Positions 1 to 7,379 of a stretch of DNA of 34,477 bases are shown piece after piece (position 1 is the stretch's first letter; the number at the start of each line of letters is the position of its first letter). The position numbers were made by a program, and so were the translations under genes. The notes beneath the pieces are model-generated. The model did not search any database. It saw only the letters and a program-made list of their open reading frames with translations, and was not told where the DNA came from. The stretch comes from Deltaproteobacteria bacterium ADurb.Bin151 (lineage in GTDB: Bacteria > Desulfobacterota > Syntrophia > Syntrophales > Smithellaceae): assembly GCA_002070455.1 (NCBI GenBank), contig MWDG01000027.1, forward strand, positions 1 through 34,477, in the 5' to 3' direction.

Positions 1-144
1 GTAACGCAGCGCCTGTCGTGAAATGTATGAATAATTTTTCCCTTCGCTTGCCAGCTTTTTAAGCGACAGGATATTACCGATGCTTTCGCCATAGTTCAGA
101 TTTGATGCTTTGAAAATGATTGCAAGGTGCAGATGTTTTGCCAT
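1..144 (-). CDS. cas7: Cas7 (Cst2/DevR family) of type I-B CRISPR, N-terminal fragment
   Basis: This is the first 48 codons of a protein that leaves the window at its left edge. The translation starts MAKHLHLAIIFKASNLNYGE and continues with GNILSLKK and SRQALRY. This matches the conserved N-terminus of the Cst2/DevR (Cas7) family, whose RAMP-fold subunit forms the backbone that coats crRNA in the type I-B Cascade complex. The ATG is preceded by a strong ribosome binding site (GAGGAGG, about 8 bases upstream on the minus strand). It lies 36 bases after the stop of cas8b1, so it is the fourth gene of the same operon. cas5, cas3 and the adaptation genes would be expected further left but cannot be seen. 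Confidence 0.88.
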   Translation of the reverse strand, partial: MAKHLHLAIIFKASNLNYGESIGNILSLKKLASEGKNYSYISRQALRY

Positions 145-180
145 TTTTCAGTTCCTCCTCGAATATTTTAATAGTTATGT

Positions 181-1806
181 TTATTCACTTTGTTTCGGTT
201 GACTCATGATGCCGTTAATAAAGCTGTAGCCAAACTGGAGAAAAGCGTCCTTATCCAGCATCTCAGCCTCGCCGAACATCGACGGCAGGCCGTGACTCAT
301 GACAAGCCTCATGTACTTATCAATAAACTTCTCGCGGTCGGCTATTTTGAGGTCATTGAGAAGCTGATAGATGATTCCGTCGATTTGGTTTTCTTTGTTT
401 TTGGCCAGTAATTTCTGCTTGAGTTCGATTCCATTTCGAAACGCTTTTTTTACGATTCCTTTATTGATATCCATCGTGTCCCTCCTCACGCATTTATTGA
501 TATAATCCAGAACATATTCAATGATGTAAGACGGCTGGTATGCAGCCACAATGTTCGCTTTCTTCTGTTCGTTATTTTGGTTCTTTCGACCTTGGAGCCA
601 TAACGACAGGAATGTGTGCAATAAGCCATAATCAACCTGACGGGTGACTGTGCTTTTAAGTAATTGCTCGTCTAAATTAAAATACGCATCTTTGATTTTA
701 TAGAAACCTTTTGGCATTGTGTTGCCCTTGAAATATGGATGCAGAAACTCTGCAATGTCATTATCAACATTATATGAATAAACATTGTATCCTTTCGTGC
801 CCTGTCCTGCGAGAATAGGATTATCTATGATTTCTACAAAACTTATATTCTCTCTTATATTTTTGATTTTAGTTTGATTGATGTGATGAACCGTCTCTTT
901 GATCATGACAAAAAATGGCGACTGGTCATTTAGATTGGATATCTCAAGATCGAATCGTTTCGCGGAATCAAATGACCCTTTGACATTATTATTTTGATTT
1001 AAAAAATAGAAACAATTCAAATATGCGCCTTTCTTTTGTCCCTGCTTTAGAACAAAGGCAAAGGAAAGGAATGCGCATGTATAAATCAGAGCGCATACGG
1101 GACATATTTTTGAATTGGAATCTTTGAAAGCCCATATCCAGTTAGAATTATCAGTATTAAACCCAAGAATGTTTGTTATTGCATTGCTGAAATCAAAGCT
1201 TTTTTTGTTAGTTTGGCAAGACGGACAAATATCGTTTTTCTTAATTTTTGACTTAAGTTCTATATTCTGTATGGCATCAACATATTTTGGAATATTATCA
1301 TAAGCGCACACGCCCTTTAATCGTGATTTAAGGAAAGCAGCAATCGATTTATTTTCAGTATCCTGCTGTCTTAAATCATTATAAATGGCAGCTCCCGTCT
1401 TTCCCTTTATAGATTCAATCGCCTCTTGAATGCTGATACTAAGGGCTTCCACATTCTGACAGGATAATAAATCACGGCCGAGTAACTTTTGAAAATTTAG
1501 ATAGGGTGATTTTTCAATATCGGTGATTTTTTTTGCAATATCGATTTTCTTTTTTTCGCTTAACTCTTTTAGGGCTTTATTTAGGCGGCCTGCTATATAT
1601 GCTTCTTTCTTAAACATTTTAAGAAAAGATAGTTTTATGAATGTTTCGTAAAAGCTATTGAGAATATCTTTTTCAAACTCAATATAGTTTTCGCCAATAT
1701 TGAGGCCAGAAATATCTTCGATATGCTTCCCGTCGCTGACAACCCGCAAAAAACCGATAATTCCGGCATTGAAAAACCAATCCCGCATGTAAACCCGATG
1801 TTTCAT
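181..1806 (-). CDS. cas8b1: Cas8b1/Cst1, large subunit of type I-B Cascade
   Basis: The protein is 541 aa. Its start (MKHRVYMRDWFFNAGIIGFL) has the N-A-G-I-x-G-F signature of the Cst1 family (Tneap-type Cas8b1), the large subunit expected to recognise PAM and target DNA in the I-B interference complex. A zinc-ribbon-like pair is visible: C194-x2-C197 and C235-x2-C238, flanking an FSNAITNILGF segment as in other Cst1 proteins. The ATG overlaps the stop of the upstream AlbA/HATPase gene by four bases (ATGA), implying translational coupling; cas7 follows. Base composition is low in GC (two sampled 60-base rows have 16 and 20 G+C), in contrast to the gene just upstream. Family assignment is by motif recognition; the function comes from the family. 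Confidence 0.88.
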   Translation of the reverse strand: MKHRVYMRDWFFNAGIIGFLRVVSDGKHIEDISGLNIGENYIEFEKDILNSFYETFIKLSFLKMFKKEAYIAGRLNKALKELSEKKKIDIAKKITDIEKSPYLNFQKLLGRDLLSCQNVEALSISIQEAIESIKGKTGAAIYNDLRQQDTENKSIAAFLKSRLKGVCAYDNIPKYVDAIQNIELKSKIKKNDICPSCQTNKKSFDFSNAITNILGFNTDNSNWIWAFKDSNSKICPVCALIYTCAFLSFAFVLKQGQKKGAYLNCFYFLNQNNNVKGSFDSAKRFDLEISNLNDQSPFFVMIKETVHHINQTKIKNIRENISFVEIIDNPILAGQGTKGYNVYSYNVDNDIAEFLHPYFKGNTMPKGFYKIKDAYFNLDEQLLKSTVTRQVDYGLLHTFLSLWLQGRKNQNNEQKKANIVAAYQPSYIIEYVLDYINKCVRRDTMDINKGIVKKAFRNGIELKQKLLAKNKENQIDGIIYQLLNDLKIADREKFIDKYMRLVMSHGLPSMFGEAEMLDKDAFLQFGYSFINGIMSQPKQSE

Positions 1807-3173
1807 CCCACAACCTCCCAGCGGCCGCCTTTGGCCGGGCCGATACGCTTTAATAATTTCTGTCTCTTCAATTTTGCCAACTGCTTTTCAACAGCGGTAG
1901 TGCTGATTTCAAGACGACTTGCTATGCTTGTTATAGTTGCATGACTGTCCGTCGAAAGAATCGTCAAAATTCTTCTCTCCGTTTCACCCAACTTTTCACC
2001 CAACTTTTCACCCAACTTTTTCACCGGTTCCATTTGACCGCCTGCTGCCGGTTCCCTCATGATCAGGACAAAACCGTATCCCAGTGTTTCGATGGTTTGC
2101 GGCGGCTGGCCTTGCGCAGCAAGGGCGCTGCGGATGCGGTCCATGCCGGAGCCGTACTGCTCGATGCGGCCGGCAAGATAGAAAATGTGCGCCAGAAGCG
2201 GATTGCGGGTGATCGACACATGCGGTCCCTGCAGCTTTTCTATGGTTAAATCGTCCATTAAATTTCCGGGATTGAAAGCCCGGATGTGATCGTCGAATAT
2301 TTTGATCTGCGTTTGCGTGCCGTGGCTGAAATAGTCGCGGTGCACGACGGCATTGTTGAGCATTTCGCGGACGGCTTCCAGCGGATAGTCCCAGACGTTT
2401 TTGCGGATCATGCTTTCGCCGGTAATATCGTAGCGCACGTTGATGAAATTCTTGATGGCTTCTTCGGCCGCATCGACCTGCTGGAAAAGGTTTCCTTCTA
2501 TCCGGCGGTCGCCGATGATCAGGTCTTCGCGCTTGAAGCGGCCCACACGCAAAACGGCATTGAAAAAGTATTTCTGCGGGTCTTTGCCGAAAAGCATGAT
2601 TGCGGCATTGGTCACTTTTTCGCCGTCGATGAGCTTCAGGCGGGACAAAACGGTTTTGGCGGATTCTTTGGCGGCAATATTCAAAAGGCGGCCGCTGGCG
2701 ATGCCCATGCGCACAAATTGTCGCACGGTGGACGCGTTGATGTCTTTGATGGTGGCCTTTTCACAAATCTGGCTGTCCCAGTATAATCTGCGGCGGAAAA
2801 AACGGCCCAGTTCATCGCTTGTCATTTCGCGCGTTGTCGCGCCGACACGCTTGTAATAGCGGCCCTCGAAGGTGACGGGGGCGTTGCCCGGCTCCACCGA
2901 GATGTGAACTAAATCTTTACCTTTGTACTTTACTGCTTCGATGCGCGGATGAATGCCCAGTTTGTCGATCATCCGGCTGGTCAGTTGATCCAGTCCCTGC
3001 GTTGTAAGGCCAACGCCTGCCAGCTGCCCTGTATCGGTCACACCAATAAGAACCGAACCTCCGTCCGTATTGGCAAAGGCGGCAACAGTTTTATAAGCGC
3101 CGTCGTTGATCTTTTGCTTGAATTCCAGATGCAAACCTTCGGGTTCACCAAGCAGTTTCTTAATCGTCTTCAT
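1803..3173 (-). CDS. AlbA_2 / HATPase / winged-helix regulator-like protein inside the cas operon
   Basis: The protein is 456 aa with three regions. Residues about 10-115 form an AlbA_2 (Schlafen-type) domain (LHLEFKQK, AFANTDGGSVLIGV). Residues about 260-370 are a GHKL-type ATPase module of the HATPase_c_4 kind (N-box REMLNNAVVHRDY with N273/N274, then FNPGNL and QYGSGMDRI). Residues about 398-455 are a winged-helix DNA-binding domain. A KLGE repeat linker sits at about 386-397. The architecture is that of COG2865-type predicted regulators, whose biochemical role is poorly known. It starts one base into the cas6 stop (TAATG) and ends four bases into cas8b1, so it is co-translated with the Cas complex. 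GC content is clearly higher than in cas8b1 (sampled rows 34 and 32 of 60), suggesting separate acquisition. It could be a regulator, an accessory effector or a passenger. Confidence 0.85.
   Translation of the reverse strand: MKTIKKLLGEPEGLHLEFKQKINDGAYKTVAAFANTDGGSVLIGVTDTGQLAGVGLTTQGLDQLTSRMIDKLGIHPRIEAVKYKGKDLVHISVEPGNAPVTFEGRYYKRVGATTREMTSDELGRFFRRRLYWDSQICEKATIKDINASTVRQFVRMGIASGRLLNIAAKESAKTVLSRLKLIDGEKVTNAAIMLFGKDPQKYFFNAVLRVGRFKREDLIIGDRRIEGNLFQQVDAAEEAIKNFINVRYDITGESMIRKNVWDYPLEAVREMLNNAVVHRDYFSHGTQTQIKIFDDHIRAFNPGNLMDDLTIEKLQGPHVSITRNPLLAHIFYLAGRIEQYGSGMDRIRSALAAQGQPPQTIETLGYGFVLIMREPAAGGQMEPVKKLGEKLGEKLGETERRILTILSTDSHATITSIASRLEISTTAVEKQLAKLKRQKLLKRIGPAKGGRWEVVG
1982..2017. repeat. 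Perfect 12-bp tandem repeat, three copies
   Basis: The unit TTTCACCCAACT occurs three times without mismatch, followed by a partial copy. On the minus strand it encodes the KLGE repeat linking the ATPase and winged-helix parts of the AlbA/HATPase protein. The unit length is a multiple of three, so copy changes would alter linker length without shifting the frame. Confidence 0.95.
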
Positions 3174-3946
3174 TAAAGAATCTCCAGCATGCCGAACCCC
3201 TGGCTTCGCTTTGCGCCGAGGCCTGCATCATAGATCAGTTGTAAAACATTGGCCGGGGCTTTTATTTTGATGGTTCCGGATGTTGCCTCAATCATTTCCT
3301 TCTTACTGTCCGGTGCAGCGTCTTTATTTTGATAGTGATTGATACGCACGGTTTGCGAACGTATCCATTCGGCGGCAAAGTCATTATTCTTCAGTTCGGA
3401 TGCGTCATCCAGCAGCGCTTTACACATGGATTTGACAGAATGGTAAAGCCTGTCTCCAAATTCCGGCCTATCTGCCGTGATATAGCCGCGCGATTTGCCT
3501 GATGCGTCGGTATCCCGCACAAGAACAGGCGAGCAGGTTTTGAAGACGGACTCGCTTAATTGAAAGTTTTTTTGCTGTTCAAGATTGAATCGCCCCATTT
3601 TCGCTTTAAGTCCGGGGAAAAGCGGATAATCTTTCTTCAATTGAACCAGGCCGTTGTAAACGTAAATCAGAAAGACAGGATCGCTTGCCGAAAAAAACAG
3701 GTTGAGCTTTGGTTCGGAAAGGTGCAGACGGCCTTTTTCGCTGTTAGTATCGTCGGTTTTGAAATTAACCGAAAATGTAAAAGGCTTTATCTTTCTTGCC
3801 TCTTTGACGTAATACTTCTCGTAGATCTCGGTTCCGCTTTGACCGGGATTAATAGCCTCTTTGATGAGGGAAAGAATATTTCGGCGATAATCGGATGGAA
3901 TTACCATTTTGCCGCCATCCAGCAGTATTGAAGCGGAAAATCTCAT
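3173..3946 (-). CDS. cas6: Cas6 crRNA-processing endoribonuclease
   Basis: The protein is 257 aa from the preferred start. The C-terminus ends in the glycine-rich motif GLGAKRSQGFGMLEIL, the diagnostic G-rich loop of Cas6, and an N-terminal KPFTFSVNF segment fits the first ferredoxin-like fold. Cas6 cuts the pre-crRNA within repeats. I chose the ATG at 3946 (MRFSASILL) because TAGGAGC lies 8 bases upstream and Cas6 proteins usually begin this way; an in-frame ATG at 3973 would add nine residues without a good ribosome site. It is the first gene of the operon and overlaps the AlbA/HATPase gene by one base. The usual catalytic histidine just before KPFTFS is not visible: the region reads EIYEKYYVKEARK, with tyrosines instead. 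Histidines exist elsewhere in the protein. Confidence 0.88.
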   Translation of the reverse strand: MRFSASILLDGGKMVIPSDYRRNILSLIKEAINPGQSGTEIYEKYYVKEARKIKPFTFSVNFKTDDTNSEKGRLHLSEPKLNLFFSASDPVFLIYVYNGLVQLKKDYPLFPGLKAKMGRFNLEQQKNFQLSESVFKTCSPVLVRDTDASGKSRGYITADRPEFGDRLYHSVKSMCKALLDDASELKNNDFAAEWIRSQTVRINHYQNKDAAPDSKKEMIEATSGTIKIKAPANVLQLIYDAGLGAKRSQGFGMLEIL

Positions 3947-4018
3947 TGGATTAGCTCCTATAAAATATTTCATTAAACTTTAAATAAATTTATTTTGAAT
4001 GACTGCTAATACAAAAAC

Positions 4019-4046
4019 ATTATATACAGGATGAACAATTAATCAA
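4019..4046 (-). promoter_or_regulatory. Predicted sigma70-type promoter of the cas operon
   Basis: Reading the minus strand, TTGATT (4041-4046) and a perfect TATAAT (4019-4024) are separated by 16 bases. Transcription would start near 4012, about 65 bases before the preferred cas6 ATG. The stretch is strongly AT-rich. Confidence 0.65.
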
Positions 4047-4107
4047 TTTTTTAATTCGGGAATGGCAAAAGCGGCAAGGTGTCAAAAAGGACGGTGTTTT
4101 GTGGTCT

Positions 4108-4155
4108 GCAGGGCATATGGATGGCTCTTGCCCTGCGGCATGATTCTTTTATACT
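4108..4155 (+). promoter_or_regulatory. Possible promoter of the ABC export operon with an overlapping inverted repeat
   Basis: A perfect inverted repeat, GCAGGGCA-N13-TGCCCTGC, spans 4108-4136. Its right arm overlaps a -35-like TTGCCC (4128-4133), which lies 16 bases before a -10-like TATACT (4150-4155). The repeat lacks a T-tract, so an operator or an RNA hairpin is likelier than a terminator. Nothing else in the 3947-4225 gap looks coding. Confidence 0.4.
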
Positions 4156-4225
4156 CATGGAAAATTCAGAAAAGTTCTGTTAAGAATAGTAACAATGTTT
4201 TCAATCATCTGAAAGTGGGGAAAAG

Positions 4226-5443
4226 ATGCCGCAGGAAGATTTGAGCAAACTTAAGATTGATAAATCCGATAAAAAACACGTCCTGGCCGGCCGCAAGAAG
4301 AAACCCTTTGTTATCGCTACGATGCTTGTCCTGCTGATTGCCGGTTTCCTTCTTTATCATGCGGGCATTATCGCGCCGACTACAACGGTGGATGTAACAA
4401 CGGTTTCCATGGTCTATCCATCGCAGTCAGTGTCCGTATTGAATGCCAGCGGTTACATTGTCGCCCAGCGTAAAGCGGCGGTGGCTTCCAAAATGACCGG
4501 CCGGCTTACGGCGCTGCTGGTTGAAGAAGGAAGCATTGTGAAAAAGGGGCAAATCCTGGCCCGGATGGAAAGCTCCGATGTGGCTGCCGCAAAAGACCAG
4601 GTTGCGGCTAATCTCGCCAATGCCAGAGCCCTGCTCAAACAGGCCAGGGTGGAAAGGGACAACCTGCAAAAGGATCACAGCCGCTATCAGAAGCTGATCA
4701 AGGATGGATATATCTCTCAATCGGAATACGATACGGTCAGTACCCGTTATCTGCGTTCCCAGGAGGCAGTGAAAGCAGCCTCGGCGGCTGCGGAATCGGC
4801 GGCTGCCGCCCTCGCGGGAGCCGAGGCAAATCTCGATTACACACTGATCCGGGCCCCGTTTGACGGTGTGGTGTTGACCAAGAATGCCGATGTGGGAGAC
4901 ATTGTCACGCCGCTGGGTGCATCAAGCACATCCAAGGCCGCCGTGGTTACGCTGGCCGATATGGGATCTCTGCAGGTTGAGGCCGATGTTTCAGAAACCA
5001 GTATCACACGGATTCGCGTCGGTCAGCCCTGTGATATTCAACTCGATGCCCTGCCCGACAAGCGTTTCCGCGGACAGGTGCACGCCATTGTGCCGACCGT
5101 CGACCGTGCCAAGGCCACGGTACTGGTTAAAGTGCGGTTTTTGGGCCTTGATGCCCGGATGCTGCCGGATATGAGCGCCAAGGTGTCCTTTCTTTCCCGC
5201 GAACTAACCTCCGGTGAGTTGCTGCCCAGGCTGGCCGTGAATAAGGACGCGCTGGTCAGCCGTGATGGGAAGAATATTGCTTATCTGGTCCAGGATAATA
5301 AAGTGCGGGAGACGGCCATATCCGTCGGGGACAGGCTGGGAGACTTGCAGGAAGTGGAAACAGGCTTGAAGTCGGGCGACCGTGTGGTGCTCAAGCCGAA
5401 AGGATTGAGGGACGGAGCAAAAATCAGGGTGGCGGAAAGATAA
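4226..5443 (+). CDS. HlyD/MacA-type periplasmic adaptor protein (RND/MFP family)
   Basis: The protein is 405 aa. A basic N-terminal segment (RKKKP) precedes one membrane anchor at about residues 27-45, so the bulk lies in the periplasm. A split lipoyl domain (about 85-115 with MTGRLTALLVEEGSIVKKGQIL, and about 205-235 with YTLIRAPFDGVV) flanks an alanine-rich coiled-coil hairpin, followed by a beta-barrel region (VEADVSETSITRIRVGQPCDI). This is the membrane-fusion partner of MacAB-like ABC exporters, linking the permease to an outer-membrane channel. The ATPase and two permeases follow at once; no TolC-like gene is in the window, so an outer-membrane partner would have to be encoded elsewhere. 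The substrate is unknown. The start is preceded by a G-rich stretch (GTGGGG) as ribosome site. Confidence 0.87.
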   Translation: MPQEDLSKLKIDKSDKKHVLAGRKKKPFVIATMLVLLIAGFLLYHAGIIAPTTTVDVTTVSMVYPSQSVSVLNASGYIVAQRKAAVASKMTGRLTALLVEEGSIVKKGQILARMESSDVAAAKDQVAANLANARALLKQARVERDNLQKDHSRYQKLIKDGYISQSEYDTVSTRYLRSQEAVKAASAAAESAAAALAGAEANLDYTLIRAPFDGVVLTKNADVGDIVTPLGASSTSKAAVVTLADMGSLQVEADVSETSITRIRVGQPCDIQLDALPDKRFRGQVHAIVPTVDRAKATVLVKVRFLGLDARMLPDMSAKVSFLSRELTSGELLPRLAVNKDALVSRDGKNIAYLVQDNKVRETAISVGDRLGDLQEVETGLKSGDRVVLKPKGLRDGAKIRVAER

Positions 5444-5542
5444 AATTCCGGCGGGTCGTGTTTCAGGCATGAACGGGCAAAAACTTGAAAAGGATCGATC
5501 TGCCGGACTTACACATCCGGCAATGGCGATGAGCAGGTTGTA

Positions 5543-6247
5543 ATGGAAGGCAAAAACCCCATTGTTGAAATAAAGCACCTCTTCAAATGTTATCATCGGG
5601 AGAGCCTGGTCGTACCGGTGCTGCATGACATTACTTTCGATATTGCCGATGGGGAATTTCTGGCGCTGATGGGGCCTTCCGGTTCAGGCAAGACGACGCT
5701 TCTGAACCTGATCGCTGGTATTGACAAGGCGGATGAGGGGACCATCCATGTTGGTGACATTGATATCACCACACTTTCGGAGACCGAACTGGCCGCCTGG
5801 CGAGCTAATTCCGTCGGGTTCATCTTCCAGTTTTACAATCTGATTCCCGTTCTCAAAGCCGTGGAAAATGTTGAACTGCCGTTGCATTTGACCACCCTGT
5901 CCAAAAACCAGCGCCGTGAACACGCTGAAATGGCCCTTTCGATGGTGGGCCTGGGACATCGGATGGACCATTACCCCGGTGAGATGTCCGGCGGGGAGCA
6001 GCAGCGCGTGGCGATTGCCCGGGCCATCGTTACCGATCCGACCATTCTGGTTGCCGACGAGCCAACCGGTGACTTGGACCGCGTCTCCGCAGAAGAAATC
6101 CTTTCCATGATGGAACGGCTCAACCATGACATGGGCAAAACGATCATCATGGTCACACATGATCCCCGGGCGGCAGCCCGCGCCCACACACTGCGCCATC
6201 TGGACAAGGGGTATCTCAATCATGATGCTGTTCAAAATCCTCTTTAG
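5543..6247 (+). CDS. ABC transporter ATPase, MacB/LolD type
   Basis: This 234-aa nucleotide-binding protein has every ABC motif: Walker A GPSGSGKT (44-51), Q-loop near FIFQFYNL, signature SGGEQ (149-153), Walker B ILVADEP (169-174 region), D-loop GDLD and the switch histidine in MVTHD (206). The sequence style is that of the LolD/MacB/FtsE branch, which drives FtsX-fold permeases by mechanotransmission rather than classical transport. It follows the adaptor gene after about 100 bases and overlaps the first permease by 26 bases, so all four genes should form one transcript and one complex at the inner membrane. Confidence 0.93.
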   Translation: MEGKNPIVEIKHLFKCYHRESLVVPVLHDITFDIADGEFLALMGPSGSGKTTLLNLIAGIDKADEGTIHVGDIDITTLSETELAAWRANSVGFIFQFYNLIPVLKAVENVELPLHLTTLSKNQRREHAEMALSMVGLGHRMDHYPGEMSGGEQQRVAIARAIVTDPTILVADEPTGDLDRVSAEEILSMMERLNHDMGKTIIMVTHDPRAAARAHTLRHLDKGYLNHDAVQNPL

Positions 6248-7379
6248 AAACGCATTTCACAACAAACTGCGCAGTTCTCTGACCATTCTGGGCATTGCCG
6301 TGGCTATCCTTGCCTTCGGTCTGTTGAGGACGGTAGTGAGTTCCTTTTACGCCGGCGTTGAAGCGGCATCCACATCGCGCCTGGTTACGCGCAACGCGAT
6401 TTCCATTATCTTTTCGCTGCCCATTTCCTACACGGAAAAAATCCGGCAGGTCGAGGGCGTCAAAACGGTGTCCTACGGGAACTGGTTCGGAGGTGTTTAC
6501 ATCAACGAGAAAAATTTCTTCCCGAATTTCTGCGTGGAACCCCGGACATACTTCGAGCTGTATCCAGAATTTGTGGTTGAGGAAAATCAGAAAAAATCTT
6601 TCCTGGCCGACCGCAAGGGCGCGGTGGCGGGGAAAAAACTTGCTGATAAATACGGCTGGAAGGTCGGTGACAGTATTACACTCAAAGGGATGATTTATCC
6701 GGGAAACTGGGATTTTGTCCTGAGGGGCATTTATAAAGGTCGTGACAGGACGGTTGACGAAACGCAGTTTTTTTTCCACTGGGCGTACCTGAACGAGGCG
6801 ATTAAAAAAGCGATGCCGTCCATGGCGGATCAGGTTGGTTTCTATATGATCGGTGTGAATCGTCCGGATGCGGCCGCGGAAACAGCCGTCAAGATCGACG
6901 GGATGTTCAGGAATTCGCTGGCCGAAACCCTTACGGAAACGGAAAAGGCTTTCAACCTTGGATTTATCGCCATGGCCGAAGCGATTGTCACGGCAATTCA
7001 GATGGTTTCATTTGTCGTTATTTTCATCATCATGGCGGTTGTCGCCAACACAATGGCCATGACTACCCGTGAGCGTACCGGCGATTACGCGATTTTGAAA
7101 ACACTCGGTTTCGGCGCCCGGGACATTACGATTCTGATCTTCGGAGAAGCACTGGTCATTACGGTTACGGGAAGCCTGATCGGTATTGCTCTGACGTTTC
7201 CCGCCGCCGCCGCTTTTGGCCAGAGGCTTTCAACGTATTTCCCGGTCTTTCTGGTTTCTGACCTGACGATTTACATGGATATCATCGCCGCCTTTCTCAT
7301 TGCGTTTTTCGCGGCAATTATTCCGACGCACCATGCCATCCGCATCCGCATTGCCGATGGTTTACGGAGGATCGGTTGA
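6222..7379 (+). CDS. FtsX/MacB-fold ABC permease, first of two
   Basis: The protein is about 385 aa. It starts at MMLFKILFRNAFHNKLRSSLTILGIAVAI, where a short cytoplasmic segment leads into the first membrane helix. A long periplasmic MacB_PCD-like domain follows, then three C-terminal helices with the typical ERTGDYAILKTLGFGARDI cytoplasmic loop. The reading frame is open further upstream, but that part is only a shadow of the ATPase gene; ATG at 6222 (or 6225) fits the family. It overlaps the ATPase gene by 26 bases and its stop shares one base with the start of the second permease (TGATG). It probably pairs with that permease as a heterodimer. Confidence 0.9.
   Translation: MMLFKILFRNAFHNKLRSSLTILGIAVAILAFGLLRTVVSSFYAGVEAASTSRLVTRNAISIIFSLPISYTEKIRQVEGVKTVSYGNWFGGVYINEKNFFPNFCVEPRTYFELYPEFVVEENQKKSFLADRKGAVAGKKLADKYGWKVGDSITLKGMIYPGNWDFVLRGIYKGRDRTVDETQFFFHWAYLNEAIKKAMPSMADQVGFYMIGVNRPDAAAETAVKIDGMFRNSLAETLTETEKAFNLGFIAMAEAIVTAIQMVSFVVIFIIMAVVANTMAMTTRERTGDYAILKTLGFGARDITILIFGEALVITVTGSLIGIALTFPAAAAFGQRLSTYFPVFLVSDLTIYMDIIAAFLIAFFAAIIPTHHAIRIRIADGLRRIG

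Noticed and set aside
1..4060. CRISPR repeat array near the cas genes
   Set aside because: No regularly spaced direct repeats were seen; the 12-bp tandem repeat at 1982 is coding and has no spacers.
4062..4244. 60-codon plus-strand open frame before the ABC adaptor gene
   Set aside because: No ribosome site, no recognisable motif, it covers the inverted repeat and predicted promoter, and overlaps the adaptor start.
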